Shown here in pieces: positions 10,632 through 19,337 of a stretch of 64,000 nt of DNA; within the stretch, counting starts at the first letter, position 1; each line of letters starts with the position of its first letter. The notes beneath the pieces were generated by a model. The model was not told where the DNA came from. It made no database searches and saw only the letters and a list, made by a program, of their open reading frames with translations. Both the position numbers and the translations under genes were made by a program. This DNA comes from Phaseolibacter flectens ATCC 12775 (GTDB taxonomy: Bacteria > Pseudomonadota > Gammaproteobacteria > Enterobacterales > Enterobacteriaceae). The stretch is from positions 62,001-126,000 of the forward strand of contig NZ_JAEE01000006.1 in NCBI RefSeq assembly GCF_000518745.1. The letters are read 5' to 3'.

Positions 10632-11297
10632 CTAAATTAAGCCTCTTTCTACAAACGAAACGAATTGTCCCTTACCTATGACCAAATGATCAAGTAATTT
10701 AATTTGTAAGAGATGGCACATCTCCTGAATTCTGGCCGTGACCTGTTTATCCGCACGACTGGGTTCCGCTTTCCCTGATGGATGATTATGCGCAATAATC
10801 AGTGCCGCCGCATTCAGCTTCAGGGCCTCTTTACCAATCTCTCGCGGATGCACTTCCACACTATGAATGGTTCCCATAAACATCCGCTGTGTTGACAACA
10901 CATGATGCTGATTATCCAGAAAAATAACCATAAATACTTCACGACTCTCATGCGCTAATTGACTGATCAGAAATTGATAGGCGGCCTGAGGGCATTCCAG
11001 CACATTACTGTCCCCCAACTGTGCCTGAAAAAAACGACAGCCTAGTTCGGCAACCGCATAGAGTTGAGCCAGTTTCGCTAGGCCAACTCCCTTGATTGCT
11101 TTATACTGACCGACCTCTGCGGTCATCACCAGATACAATGAACCGAAATGCTGTAAAATCCGCTCAGCCAATGAAATGACCCCAACACCCGGCGAGCCCG
11201 TCCGCAAAAAAATCGCAAGTAATTCCACATCTGTCAGACTCGCTGCCCCACATTGCCATAACTTTTCGCGAGGCCCAGCACCCTGTATCATTCCCAT
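10632..11297 (-). CDS. radC: RadC family JAB1/MPN-domain protein (YicR)
   Basis: A 221-residue protein with an N-terminal helix-hairpin-helix region (AIKGVGLAKLAQLYAVAELG) and a C-terminal JAB-type metalloprotease-like domain. The zinc site appears as the H-x-H-P pattern in ALIIAHNHPSGKAEPSRAD followed by the downstream aspartate. The catalytic glutamate equivalent is in VHPREIGKEA. The old link to DNA repair has not held up, so the biochemical role is open. The start is uncertain: AAAGGGG touches the ATG at 11297 but is well spaced from the ATG at 11291 (MIQGAGPREK), so the shorter form may be the real one. Confidence 0.9.
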   Translation of the reverse strand: MGMIQGAGPREKLWQCGAASLTDVELLAIFLRTGSPGVGVISLAERILQHFGSLYLVMTAEVGQYKAIKGVGLAKLAQLYAVAELGCRFFQAQLGDSNVLECPQAAYQFLISQLAHESREVFMVIFLDNQHHVLSTQRMFMGTIHSVEVHPREIGKEALKLNAAALIIAHNHPSGKAEPSRADKQVTARIQEMCHLLQIKLLDHLVIGKGQFVSFVERGLI

Positions 11298-11477
11298 CCC
11301 CTTTACCTAAAATAATCACAGACCTCGCCTCTCGCCACGTTAGACTTTGCTGTGTATTACTGAGGTCACTCATTAAACATCCTGTCCACAATAGGTGAGA
11401 ATCTCCAGTCATGATCTATGTCTCTTTTAGCTTTATGCTAAACTACATTTCCAGTCTGCTGTATAAAGAGGCGACAA

Positions 11478-12692
11478 ATGACAGTGTTAGCTCGAAAAAA
11501 AATTCTAATCGGCGTGAGTGGCGGCATTGCAGCTTACAAAATTCCAGAACTGGTACGCAGACTCAGAGAACAAGGCAGTGAAGTGCGAGTGGTCATGACA
11601 ACCGCAGCCCAAGCGTTTATTACACCATTAACGCTGCAAGCAGTCAGTGGCTATCCCGTTTCAATTGACTTACTTGATCCCGCCGCTGAAGCCGCCATGG
11701 GGCATATCGAGCTGGCCAAATGGGCCGATCTCATTGTCATTGCTCCGGCCAGTGCCGATATTATCGCTAGATTGAATGCGGGCATGGCCAATGATCTGTT
11801 GACCACAACCTGTCTTGCCAGTCAGGCGGCCATTGCCATCGTGCCCGCCATGAACCAGCAAATGTATCGCGCTTCCCGTACACAGCAAAACCTGCGGCAA
11901 CTTTCCGATCATAATGTGATGATATGGGGCCCAGACGAGGGGAGTCAGGCTTGTGGCGATACCGGCCCTGGACGGATGCTGGATCCGCAACAAATTCTTC
12001 AGCAGATCCGCCACTGGGCAACACCTATCATCGATTTGCAACATTTAAATATGATGATAACGGCGGGGCCAACCCAAGAAGCCATTGATCCGGTGCGTTA
12101 TATCTCAAACCACAGTTCGGGTAAAATGGGCTTCGCCCTCGCGGCAGCGGCAGCGGCTTGTGGCGCAACCGTCCAATTAATTGCTGGCCCCGTCAATTTA
12201 CCGACCCCCGCAGGGGTCGAGCGAATTGATGTAATCACAGCGCAACAAATGCATCAAGCAGTCATGCAGAGGGTACATCAACAGCATATTTTTATTGGTT
12301 GTGCCGCAGTGGCAGACTATCGCAGTGAGCAAATAAGCCATGAAAAAATAAAGAAGCAAGATGGCCAAACTCACTTAACATTAACGCTGGTTAAGAACCC
12401 CGATATTGTCGCCAGTGTCGGTGCACTGCAACAAGATCGACCTTGGGTAGTAGGATTTGCCGCAGAAACAAGTAATATGGAACACTATGCCCAACAAAAA
12501 AGAATCAACAAAAACCTCGATCTGATTTGTGCAAATGATGTCGCACAGTCAGATCGAGGCTTTAATAGCGATAACAATGCCCTGCATCTTTTCTGGCAGG
12601 ACGGTGAAAAACAGCTACCCTTGTGTGATAAAGGGCAGCTCGCTTGGCAATTATTAACCGAGATAGTCCATCTTTATGAACAAAAAAATTGA
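11478..12692 (+). CDS. coaBC: Bifunctional phosphopantothenoylcysteine decarboxylase/synthetase
   Basis: A 404-residue fusion enzyme catalysing two successive steps of coenzyme A synthesis. The N-terminal FMN-binding decarboxylase (CoaC, about 1-190) shows [48 protein letters not shown] and the substrate-clamp cysteine in [11 protein letters not shown]. The C-terminal synthetase (CoaB) has [20 protein letters not shown] and [23 protein letters not shown] ribosome site precedes the ATG. Its end overlaps dut by 17 bases, and coaBC-dut are probably cotranscribed as in E. coli. Confidence 0.97.
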   Translation: MTVLARKKILIGVSGGIAAYKIPELVRRLREQGSEVRVVMTTAAQAFITPLTLQAVSGYPVSIDLLDPAAEAAMGHIELAKWADLIVIAPASADIIARLNAGMANDLLTTTCLASQAAIAIVPAMNQQMYRASRTQQNLRQLSDHNVMIWGPDEGSQACGDTGPGRMLDPQQILQQIRHWATPIIDLQHLNMMITAGPTQEAIDPVRYISNHSSGKMGFALAAAAAACGATVQLIAGPVNLPTPAGVERIDVITAQQMHQAVMQRVHQQHIFIGCAAVADYRSEQISHEKIKKQDGQTHLTLTLVKNPDIVASVGALQQDRPWVVGFAAETSNMEHYAQQKRINKNLDLICANDVAQSDRGFNSDNNALHLFWQDGEKQLPLCDKGQLAWQLLTEIVHLYEQKN

Positions 12693-13134
12693 TATAAAAA
12701 TCCTTGATCCCCGTATTGGTCAACAATTTGCCTTACCAGCCTATGCCACACCCGGTTCTGCAGGCCTCGATTTACGCGCCTGCTTGGATAATGAATTGAT
12801 CTTAGGAGCGGGTGACACAACATTATTGCCGACAGGACTCGCAATACACATTGCTGATCCACACTTGGCCGCCGTGATCCTACCCCGTTCAGGATTAGGC
12901 CATAAACATGGCATTGTGTTGGGGAACCTCACTGGACTTATCGATTCTGATTATCAAGGACAATTGATGGTCTCGGTTTGGAACCGGAGTCACCAGGATT
13001 TTGTGATCCAACCTGGTGATCGTATTGCACAACTGGTATTTGTCCCCGTCGTTCAGGTGGAATTTAACTTGGTTGAAACGTTTGATCACAGTGAGCGGGG
13101 TGCAGGTGGCTTCGGCCATTCCGGCACACATTAA
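12676..13134 (+). CDS. dut: Deoxyuridine 5'-triphosphate nucleotidohydrolase
   Basis: A 152-residue trimeric dUTPase that lowers dUTP and supplies dUMP for thymidylate synthesis. All five motifs are visible: [30 protein letters not shown] with the catalytic Asp, GDRIAQLVF, and the glycine-rich C-terminal arm [12 protein letters not shown]. Length equals that of E. coli (151-152). The start lies inside the coaBC 3' end. Confidence 0.97.
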   Translation: MNKKIDIKILDPRIGQQFALPAYATPGSAGLDLRACLDNELILGAGDTTLLPTGLAIHIADPHLAAVILPRSGLGHKHGIVLGNLTGLIDSDYQGQLMVSVWNRSHQDFVIQPGDRIAQLVFVPVVQVEFNLVETFDHSERGAGGFGHSGTH

Positions 13135-13319
13135 TTTTTCTATTAGAAATATAAATAATTACTGCCAGCTTCATACCAGATAAACCAGCTTCATTCTGCT
13201 TGGTTCATACTCAGTATGTGTTCAAGCTGACGTCGCATTTAAGATCCTTTTCAAGCTGATACTTGAAAGAGGTTGTCATTTGTCCGGTTGTTACCGTTAT
13301 CTTCAGGGGTTGTTACGTC

Positions 13320-13916
13320 ATGGCCGAAAAAAAAGGCGCAAAGAAGAATCGCCGAGAAGAAATTCTTCAGGCACTGGCAACAATGCTGGAATCTGGTGAA
13401 GGCAGTCAGCGCATTACCACGGCAAAGTTAGCTGCCAATGTCGGGGTTTCAGAAGCTGCACTCTATCGCCATTTTCCCAGTAAAGCCAAAATGTTCGAGA
13501 GTCTTATCGAATTTATTGAAGACAGTCTCATTAGTCGAATCAATTTAATTGTTAATGATGAAAAAGACACTCGGTCTCGTCTGAAACTGATTATGCAACT
13601 GATCTTGGTATTCAGCGAACGCAATCCAGGCCTCTCCCGTATTCTTACCGGCCACGCGCTGATGTTTGAACAAGATCGCTTACAAAACCGCATTAATCAA
13701 CTTTTCGAACGTATCGAAGTGCAGATAAAACAGATAATGCGAGAAAAAAAACTGCGCGAGGGGACGGGTTTCCAGCATGATGAGGGGATGCTATCCCATC
13801 AATTTATGGCAACCTGTGAAGGTTTACTGCTGCGTTATGTCCGTTCAGATTTCCGCCTTAAACCGACTGCCGATTTTGAATTGCGCTGGCCACTCTTGGC
13901 GGCACAACTTAGCTAA
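13320..13916 (+). CDS. slmA: Nucleoid occlusion factor SlmA (TetR family)
   Basis: A 198-residue DNA-binding protein that blocks FtsZ ring assembly over the chromosome. The TetR-type HTH lies around [20 protein letters not shown], after a basic start [19 protein letters not shown]. The open frame extends back to 13263, but the ATG at 13320 gives exactly the 198 residues of E. coli SlmA. It converges with pyrE across a bidirectional hairpin. Confidence 0.96.
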   Translation: MAEKKGAKKNRREEILQALATMLESGEGSQRITTAKLAANVGVSEAALYRHFPSKAKMFESLIEFIEDSLISRINLIVNDEKDTRSRLKLIMQLILVFSERNPGLSRILTGHALMFEQDRLQNRINQLFERIEVQIKQIMREKKLREGTGFQHDEGMLSHQFMATCEGLLLRYVRSDFRLKPTADFELRWPLLAAQLS

Positions 13917-13917
13917 A

Positions 13918-13944
13918 ATTCAGCGGGTTTCATGCCCGCTGAAT
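13918..13944. terminator. Bidirectional hairpin between slmA and pyrE
   Basis: ATTCAGCGGG (13918-13927) pairs with CCCGCTGAAT (13935-13944) across a 7-base loop, between the convergent stops of slmA and pyrE. U-tracts are weak on both sides. Confidence 0.7.
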
Positions 13945-13950
13945 GTTCAG

Positions 13951-14592
13951 TCATACGCCATATTGCTGCTGATAGGCTTGCATCTCTGCTAAATGTTGGG
14001 CCATATCAGGAAGTTCACTCAGATAATCGATCAGGTCCTTAAGGGTGATCAGGGCAAGGATGCGACATTGATAATCCCGTTCGATTTCCTGAATCGCTGA
14101 CAGTTGACTTTGCCCCCGCTCTTGGCGATCCAGAGCGATGACTACGCCAGCAAGGCGGGCTTGGTGCTGGGCGATTAACTGCATGGATCCACGGATGGCA
14201 GTACCCGCGGTGATCACATCATCCACCAGCATCACTCGTCCTTGCAGTGGGCTGCCCACCAACACGCCCCCTTCGCCATGATCTTTGACCTCTTTGCGAT
14301 TAAAACAATATGGCATATCAATACGATGTTGCAATGCCAATGAGACGACGGTGGCACTGGCTATGGGGATCCCTTTGTAGGCAGGTCCAAACACCACATC
14401 ATAATCAATCGCTGATTCAACCAGCGCTTGGGCATAAAATTGTCCCAATCTGGCCAAATCCATTCCTGAATTAAACAATCCCGCATTGAAAAAATAGGGA
14501 CTCTTCCGACCTGATTTCAAGGTAAATTCACCAAACCTGAGTACATGTTTGCTAATGGCAAAATCAATAAACTGCCGCTGCCAGTCTTTCAT
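13951..14592 (-). CDS. pyrE: Orotate phosphoribosyltransferase
   Basis: A 213-residue enzyme that makes OMP from orotate and PRPP in pyrimidine synthesis. Key stretches are [46 protein letters not shown] (catalytic loop) and the PRPP motif [13 protein letters not shown]. The ATG at 14592 gives the E. coli length; the longer frame to 14634 runs through the attenuator and is not used. It is downstream of rph with an attenuator hairpin between. Confidence 0.97.
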   Translation of the reverse strand: MKDWQRQFIDFAISKHVLRFGEFTLKSGRKSPYFFNAGLFNSGMDLARLGQFYAQALVESAIDYDVVFGPAYKGIPIASATVVSLALQHRIDMPYCFNRKEVKDHGEGGVLVGSPLQGRVMLVDDVITAGTAIRGSMQLIAQHQARLAGVVIALDRQERGQSQLSAIQEIERDYQCRILALITLKDLIDYLSELPDMAQHLAEMQAYQQQYGV

Positions 14593-14604
14593 TATTTTTC
14601 CCCA

Positions 14605-14629
14605 TAAAAAAACGACCCTCAGGTCGTTT
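14605..14629 (-). terminator. pyrE attenuator
   Basis: On the minus strand AAACGACC, loop TGAG, GGTCGTTT is followed by a run of T (plus-strand A-run 14605-14612). It begins six bases after the rph stop (14635-14637) and ends shortly before the pyrE start. In E. coli the rph-pyrE attenuator works by UTP-dependent coupling of transcription and translation; the tight spacing of the rph stop to the hairpin here fits that scheme. Confidence 0.85.
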
Positions 14630-14634
14630 GACAA

Positions 14635-15351
14635 TCAATTCTGTAATGCCGCTTTCTGAGCCTCAAACAGGGTTGCGATCCCTCCCTTAGCTAACTCAAG
14701 TAGCGACAGAAGCTCTTGATGACTAAAAGGTTCGCCCTCCGCAGTGCCCTGCACTTCAATCATTCGACCATCATCTAACATCACCACATTCATGTCAGTT
14801 TCCGCCTTCGAATCTTCAACATATTCCAGATCACATAAGGGTTGGCCATCAACAATACCCACTGAAATTGCGGCAACCATGCCTTTCATGGGATTGGATC
14901 TTAATTTTCCGTTGGTCACCATCGCATTCAGGGCATCAGCCAGCGCCACACAGGCTCCAGTAATCGCAGCCGTCCGCGTCCCTCCATCGGCTTGTATCAC
15001 ATCACAATCAAGCGTAATGGTATAGTCACCCAGAGCTTGCAAATCGACCGCTGCACGCAAAGAACGAGCAATTAATCGTTGGATCTCAAGGGTACGCCCT
15101 CCCTGTTTGCCTTTTGCCGCCTCACGCGCCATACGACTGTGGGTCGAACGAGGTAACATACCGTATTCTGCGGTGATCCAGCCTTGTCCCTGCCCTTTTA
15201 GAAAACGCGGCACACCGTCATCCACCGACGCGGTACAAAGCACACGAGTATCGCCAAACTCAACCAGCACCGACCCTTCGGCATGTTTAGTAAAATGGCG
15301 GGTAAGACGAATGGGACGGACTTGCTGATTCTGACGGTCTGCTGGACGCAT
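14635..15351 (-). CDS. rph: Ribonuclease PH
   Basis: A 238-residue phosphorolytic 3'-5' exoribonuclease that trims tRNA 3' ends. It begins [20 protein letters not shown] and contains [38 protein letters not shown] and the catalytic aspartates in [10 protein letters not shown]. The frame is intact to the C-terminus, unlike the frameshifted rph-1 allele of E. coli K-12. CGGAG precedes the ATG. It is the leader gene of the rph-pyrE operon. Confidence 0.97.
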   Translation of the reverse strand: MRPADRQNQQVRPIRLTRHFTKHAEGSVLVEFGDTRVLCTASVDDGVPRFLKGQGQGWITAEYGMLPRSTHSRMAREAAKGKQGGRTLEIQRLIARSLRAAVDLQALGDYTITLDCDVIQADGGTRTAAITGACVALADALNAMVTNGKLRSNPMKGMVAAISVGIVDGQPLCDLEYVEDSKAETDMNVVMLDDGRMIEVQGTAEGEPFSHQELLSLLELAKGGIATLFEAQKAALQN

Positions 15352-15507
15352 GATGTTCTCCGGATACTGAATGACTGGACGGGCATTATACGGATTATTG
15401 CTGCCAATGTCCCAGTAACATCACCCACAGCGCCAGATTAATTAATGATGAAAAAAAATAATATTTATGGCTAACTAGCTCTTTAATCACGCCTAGTGAG
15501 TATAACT

Positions 15508-16692
15508 ATGACCACTATTCTGCACTTCAGCCTTGCACTGATAATTATCGTGCTGCTGGCCTTGTGGGTCAGTCATGACCGTTCTGCTATCCGTTATCGT
15601 TTTATTGTGCAGTTGCTGGTCATCGAGGGACTGGTCAGCGGGTTTTTTCTGCATTCACAAACCGGCTCACTGATTGCGACAGTAATCAGCCATTTTTTTA
15701 ATCGGCTGATGAGCTTTGCCGCCGCCGGCACCGACTTTGTGTTTGGCGGGATGAGTCAGCAGGGCCTTGCTTTTGTCTTTTTATCGGTGCTTTGCCCTAT
15801 CATTTTTATCTCTGCCTTAATTGGAATATTACAACACTGGAAAATTCTGCCTTTACTGATCAAATTCCTTGGCACACTGCTTTCTCGGATCAGTGGTATG
15901 GGCAAACTGGAGTCGTTTAATGCTGTCAGTACCTTAGTATTGGGACAGTCTGAAAATTTTATTGCCTATAGAGGCATCTTAGCGGATATCTCGTCAGCCA
16001 GATTGTACACCATGGCGGCCACAGCCATGTCCACTGTTTCGCTATCCATTGTCGGTGCTTATATGAATATGCTCGAGCCACGTTATGTGGTAACGGCACT
16101 GATCCTCAATATGTTGAGTACCTTTGTGGTACTTTCCATCATAAATCCCATCGCACCGCAATCAGACGAAGAGATTGATCTACAGAAAATGCATCAACCG
16201 CAGACGTTTTTTGAAATGTTGGGCGACTATATTTTAGCGGGTTTTCGCGTTGCTGTGATTATTCTGGCGATGTTAATCGGTTTTATTGCCCTGCTTGCGG
16301 CCATCAACGCATTATTCAGTCTGATTTTCGGTTACAGCTTTCAGCAATTATTAGGGTATTTATTTTACCCTGTTGCTTGGTTACTGGGGATCCCTGCATC
16401 TGAAGCCTTACAAGCTGGCAGTATTATGGCAACCAAGCTGGTATCAAATGAGTTTGTCGCCATGATTGAACTCAAACAACAGACTGCCGCGTTCACCCCC
16501 AAAGGCTTGGCCATTTTATCGGTCTTTTTAGTCTCTTTTGCTAACTTTGCCTCCATTGGTATTGTGGCGGGGGCGATTAAGGGACTCAATGAACATCAAG
16601 GCAATCAAGTGTCACGTTTCGGCTGGAAGTTAGTCTATGGTTCAACGTTGGTCAGTCTACTCTCTGCCGCCTTTACCGGTTTATTTGTTTAA
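15508..16692 (+). CDS. nupC: Concentrative nucleoside transporter NupC
   Basis: A 394-residue inner-membrane protein of the CNT family that imports nucleosides with protons or sodium. [53 protein letters not shown] and [20 protein letters not shown] are CNT signatures, close to E. coli NupC. A GTG at 15496 is in frame, but the ATG at 15508 gives the usual N-terminus ([11 protein letters not shown]) and length. In E. coli nupC is elsewhere; here it sits between rph and yicC, so it was inserted or moved. A hairpin follows the stop. Confidence 0.92.
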   Translation: MTTILHFSLALIIIVLLALWVSHDRSAIRYRFIVQLLVIEGLVSGFFLHSQTGSLIATVISHFFNRLMSFAAAGTDFVFGGMSQQGLAFVFLSVLCPIIFISALIGILQHWKILPLLIKFLGTLLSRISGMGKLESFNAVSTLVLGQSENFIAYRGILADISSARLYTMAATAMSTVSLSIVGAYMNMLEPRYVVTALILNMLSTFVVLSIINPIAPQSDEEIDLQKMHQPQTFFEMLGDYILAGFRVAVIILAMLIGFIALLAAINALFSLIFGYSFQQLLGYLFYPVAWLLGIPASEALQAGSIMATKLVSNEFVAMIELKQQTAAFTPKGLAILSVFLVSFANFASIGIVAGAIKGLNEHQGNQVSRFGWKLVYGSTLVSLLSAAFTGLFV

Positions 16693-16696
16693 TATT

Positions 16697-16720
16697 CTCT
16701 CCGTCCCATAGGACGGGGAG
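16697..16720 (+). terminator. Terminator-like hairpin after nupC
   Basis: CTCTCCGTCC (16697-16706) pairs with GGACGGGGAG (16711-16720), one G-U pair, CATA loop, followed by TTT. It starts four bases after the nupC stop. Confidence 0.6.
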
Positions 16721-16776
16721 TTTACGCTGCACCAGATAAAAATGCTGTTCTTGACGGTAGGGGCACGGCCTGTTAA

Positions 16777-17235
16777 TTAAAAACTGACACACACGGGATC
16801 GTCGATACGCATCACGGATTCCTGATCGAATTGCTGACGAAAAATCAGACGTAACTGTTCGATATTCCGATCACTGCGGCCGTTCGGTTTATAGACCAAC
16901 ATCAATGCTTTACTTGGTTCATGAGCAATTTTTCCATTGCCCCCTAACCACTGTCCTTCCGCATTATAGACGGACAGCCCGTCTCGAAAACGTGGGGTCA
17001 CTTGGTCATTCAGGTAGCTTTGCCACTCGTTCTCGGTGATAAGGCTGCCATCAGGACGATGTAAACCAAACCACAAGGTGGTCTGCATTTGTTGCTGACC
17101 TGTGGCACACACTCGGGCTTGGGGCGGCGTTACTGTCTCTTTAGAAACAGCGAGACGGGGACTTACCGATGGCGAGGATTGACAACCACTGATAAACAGC
17201 ATAGCCAATAGGGACAGAGCGCTCAGTTTTCTCAT
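16777..17235 (-). CDS. DUF3574 family lipoprotein
   Basis: A 152-residue predicted lipoprotein. The signal peptide MRKLSALSLLAMLFISGC ends in a lipobox with Cys18, followed by a Ser-rich linker. The mature part, with LWFGLHRPDGSLITENEWQ, TPRFRDGLSVYNAEGQWLGG and LIFRQQFDQESVMRID, matches the DUF3574 domain, whose function is unknown. No retention-avoiding Asp follows the Cys, so outer-membrane placement is likely. It stands alone between convergent nupC and divergent yicC. Confidence 0.8.
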   Translation of the reverse strand: MRKLSALSLLAMLFISGCQSSPSVSPRLAVSKETVTPPQARVCATGQQQMQTTLWFGLHRPDGSLITENEWQSYLNDQVTPRFRDGLSVYNAEGQWLGGNGKIAHEPSKALMLVYKPNGRSDRNIEQLRLIFRQQFDQESVMRIDDPVCVSF

Positions 17236-17392
17236 TCATTCACATCCTAAAAAATAATTAATATTAATTAATTATCCATACTATCAGCTCCGTTTGTTTC
17301 TGCCATCTCAGGCTACTCTGAGATCGGTAGTCTGTTATCTGGGCTAAGACGGGGTTATAATTGTGACAAATTTGCCGAAATGAGTGCGCTTT

Positions 17393-18256
17393 ATGATCCG
17401 AAGTATGACCGCCTATGCCCGATTCGAAATCAACGGAGAATGGGGTACCGCCAGTTGGGAATTACGTTCTGTTAACCAGCGCTACCTAGAAACCCTGACG
17501 CGTTTACCAGAACAATTTCGTGGTCTGGAGCCGGCGATACGCGATCGACTACGTCAACGATTAACCCGTGGCAAAGTAGAATGCCAGCTTCGTTTTGAAG
17601 CCAGTGAAACATCGCAAAGTGCGTTGCAACTTAATCGCGCCTTAGCTGAACAATTAATTGAATCTGCCCAATGGATCCAACAAAAAACCGCTGAAGGTCA
17701 AATCAATCCACTTGATATACTACGTTGGCCGGGTGTCATGTCCGCAGGCGAGCAAGATCTGGATAGCATCAACCAGCAATTATTGGTCGGCCTTGAGAAA
17801 GCCATTGATGTATTTATAGAAGCGCGTGAACGAGAAGGACAATCGCTAAAAGCACTGATTGAGCAGCGCCTGCATGCCGTTCGGGCTGAGGCCGCGAAGG
17901 TTCGTGAACGTATGCCGGATATTTTAATCTGGCAACGTGAACGTTTAGTCAATAAATTGCATGAAGCAGACATTCAGATAGATAATAATCGCTTAGAACA
18001 AGAGTTAGTGATAATGGCGCAACGTATTGATGTGGCAGAAGAACTCGACCGACTGGATGCACATATCCAAGAGACTTTTGCCATTCTCAATAAAAATGAA
18101 GCTGTGGGCCGTCGTTTAGATTTTATGATGCAAGAATTCAACCGTGAGTCGAATACATTAGGCTCCAAATCGATTAATAGCCATATCACCGCCTCCGCCA
18201 TCGAACTTAAAGTACTGATAGAGCAAATGCGCGAGCAGATTCAGAATATCGAGTAA
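17393..18256 (+). CDS. yicC: YicC family protein (endoribonuclease-like)
   Basis: A 287-residue protein, identical in length to E. coli YicC. It has the N-terminal MIRSMTAYARFE, LRSVNQRYLE, RGKVECQLRFE and a C-terminal region LDFMMQEFNRESNTLGSKS followed by IELKVLIEQMREQIQNIE, all YicC hallmarks. YicC has been reported to affect RNA stability and to have endoribonuclease activity. The ATG at 17393 is chosen over the one at 17384 to match the family start. A dinD remnant follows, as intact dinD follows yicC in E. coli. Confidence 0.93.
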   Translation: MIRSMTAYARFEINGEWGTASWELRSVNQRYLETLTRLPEQFRGLEPAIRDRLRQRLTRGKVECQLRFEASETSQSALQLNRALAEQLIESAQWIQQKTAEGQINPLDILRWPGVMSAGEQDLDSINQQLLVGLEKAIDVFIEAREREGQSLKALIEQRLHAVRAEAAKVRERMPDILIWQRERLVNKLHEADIQIDNNRLEQELVIMAQRIDVAEELDRLDAHIQETFAILNKNEAVGRRLDFMMQEFNRESNTLGSKSINSHITASAIELKVLIEQMREQIQNIE

Positions 18257-18363
18257 ATCTCACCACTATCCAGATTCACACACAAGGTCATGAAATATTG
18301 GCCTTTTTTATAAGTTTGAGTTTATCAACTGCCACTAAGATCCACTTAAATCCAGACTTTATC

Positions 18364-18419
18364 GGGTAGTAAATTGGGTACTAAACCCTTCGATGTACCC
18401 TATAAATCGTTTACTACCC
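18364..18419. repeat. Interrupted inverted repeat between yicC and the dinD remnant
   Basis: GGGTAGTAAA (18364-18373) is repeated inverted as TTTACTACCC (18410-18419), and inside it GGGTAC (18376-18381) is repeated inverted as GTACCC (18395-18400), around a 13-base centre. It could be a folded RNA structure downstream of yicC or the recombinase-arm sites of a lost element. No U-run follows. Confidence 0.6.
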
Positions 18420-18452
18420 AACCACATTTCCACAAGGCTACTTATGCAAGCC

Positions 18453-18655
18453 TGGGCTAGTCAGCGAGAGACCTAGCCAAAGCCCTTGACTGCTTAGAAT
18501 ACCGTCACTTCAGTCCAGTAATAGAAAAAGCGAAAGAAGCATGTGCTTAGAGCAGTCACCATGTTGAGGACCATATCGAGGACGTCCTCGATATGGTCAA
18601 AATTGGATCTGGGATAATTGGTGACTATTCAGGTCTATCACTCACCACAATGTAG
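18453..18655 (+). pseudogene. dinD: dinD (BRO/antirepressor-like) remnant
   Basis: Reading from about 18464, the frame gives ARDLAKALDCLEYRHF, then SPVIEKAKEACA, a TAG stop, then SSHHVEDHIEDVLDMVKI. This matches the N-terminal part of DinD (E. coli has EYRHF, RAKEACENS and EEILDMVKIGS). The upstream WAS/WA residues need a frameshift, one in-frame stop is present, and homology ends soon after DMVKIGSG; the rest of the roughly 270-residue gene is gone. Its place right after yicC is the ancestral one. Confidence 0.8.
18569..18598. repeat. Perfect 30-bp palindrome
   Basis: GACCATATCGAGGAC is followed with no spacer by its exact reverse complement. It lies inside the dinD remnant, over the codons for DHIEDVLDMV. 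Confidence 0.95.
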
Positions 18656-18714
18656 AGAGCAACTAAAAAGTTTTCAGAACAGATTATTTTAGAGTATAAC
18701 CATTGAGGAAAAAC

Positions 18715-18756
18715 ACCAATACCAATACCAATACCAATACCAATACCAATACCAAT
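18715..18756. repeat. (ACCAAT)7 hexanucleotide microsatellite
   Basis: Seven perfect tandem copies of ACCAAT (ATTGGT on the minus strand), flanked by AAAC and AAAG. On the minus strand it encodes an (Ile-Gly)n run in a 76-codon frame that has no other support. Confidence 0.97.
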
Positions 18757-19295
18757 AAAGAGTGACTCATCTCTTGCACTGCCTATCCTTAATTTTATTA
18801 AATTCATTCTTATAAATAGAGATAATAGATCCATTGGCAACGGCTCGATCAACATGCCTTATTTCTACACTAATATTATGATTCAGTCATCGTGTTACAA
18901 ACGCTTCTAAATTTTTTTCCGTAATAAAGAGATCCAGGGTTCGGTAAATGCGCCGTAGGATTGATGTCTTTATCATACTCATGAATATTAATTTTTTGAT
19001 TTACAAATTTAAGTGCTTGCCTATTCTGACTAAAGTTATCAGGTTACCTACTCAGAATAGAAGTCTGAAAGTGAATACCATGATTAATATCATGAGTAGT
19101 AATGACAAGATGGTCTATTTTGCTAATCATAATAGTGATTTATTTGAATCATAGGGCTAAAGTAATAAATATCATCTTAGAGCTCTTATTTAGCAAGGTA
19201 AATTTATTATTAGTTGGGCAACAGATTGAGGAATTAGTGAAGAAAGAAAAAATGAGGGAATAAGCAAAAATAATTTTATTGAATTTTAAGCTAGA
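18757..19295. other. AT-rich gene-free interval between the dinD remnant and typA
   Basis: About 540 bp of AT-rich DNA. The two frames of 60-70 codons on opposite strands have no recognisable content, no good ribosome sites and skewed composition, so I do not call them genes. Confidence 0.6.
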
Positions 19296-19329
19296 CTTAA
19301 CCTTAACCCCGCAAGGGGTCAAGGTTAAG
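19296..19329. terminator. Long hairpin just after typA
   Basis: CTTAACCTTAACCCC (19296-19310), loop GCAA, GGGGTCAAGGTTAAG (19315-19329), with one A-C mismatch. It begins eight bases after the typA stop on the minus strand. The U-tract is poor, but position and stability make it the likely typA terminator. Confidence 0.7.
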
Positions 19330-19337
19330 ATCACGAC

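Noticed and set aside
14593-14634. Extension of PyrE upstream to 14634
   Set aside because: It would run through the attenuator hairpin; the ATG at 14592 gives the exact family length.
18625-18855. A 76-codon minus-strand frame with an (Ile-Gly) repeat
   Set aside because: The repeat is only the translation of the ACCAAT microsatellite; the rest has no recognisable content and overlaps the end of the dinD remnant.
18948-19334. Two frames of 60-70 codons on opposite strands upstream of the typA stop
   Set aside because: AT-driven open frames without ribosome sites, motifs or neighbours that would support them.
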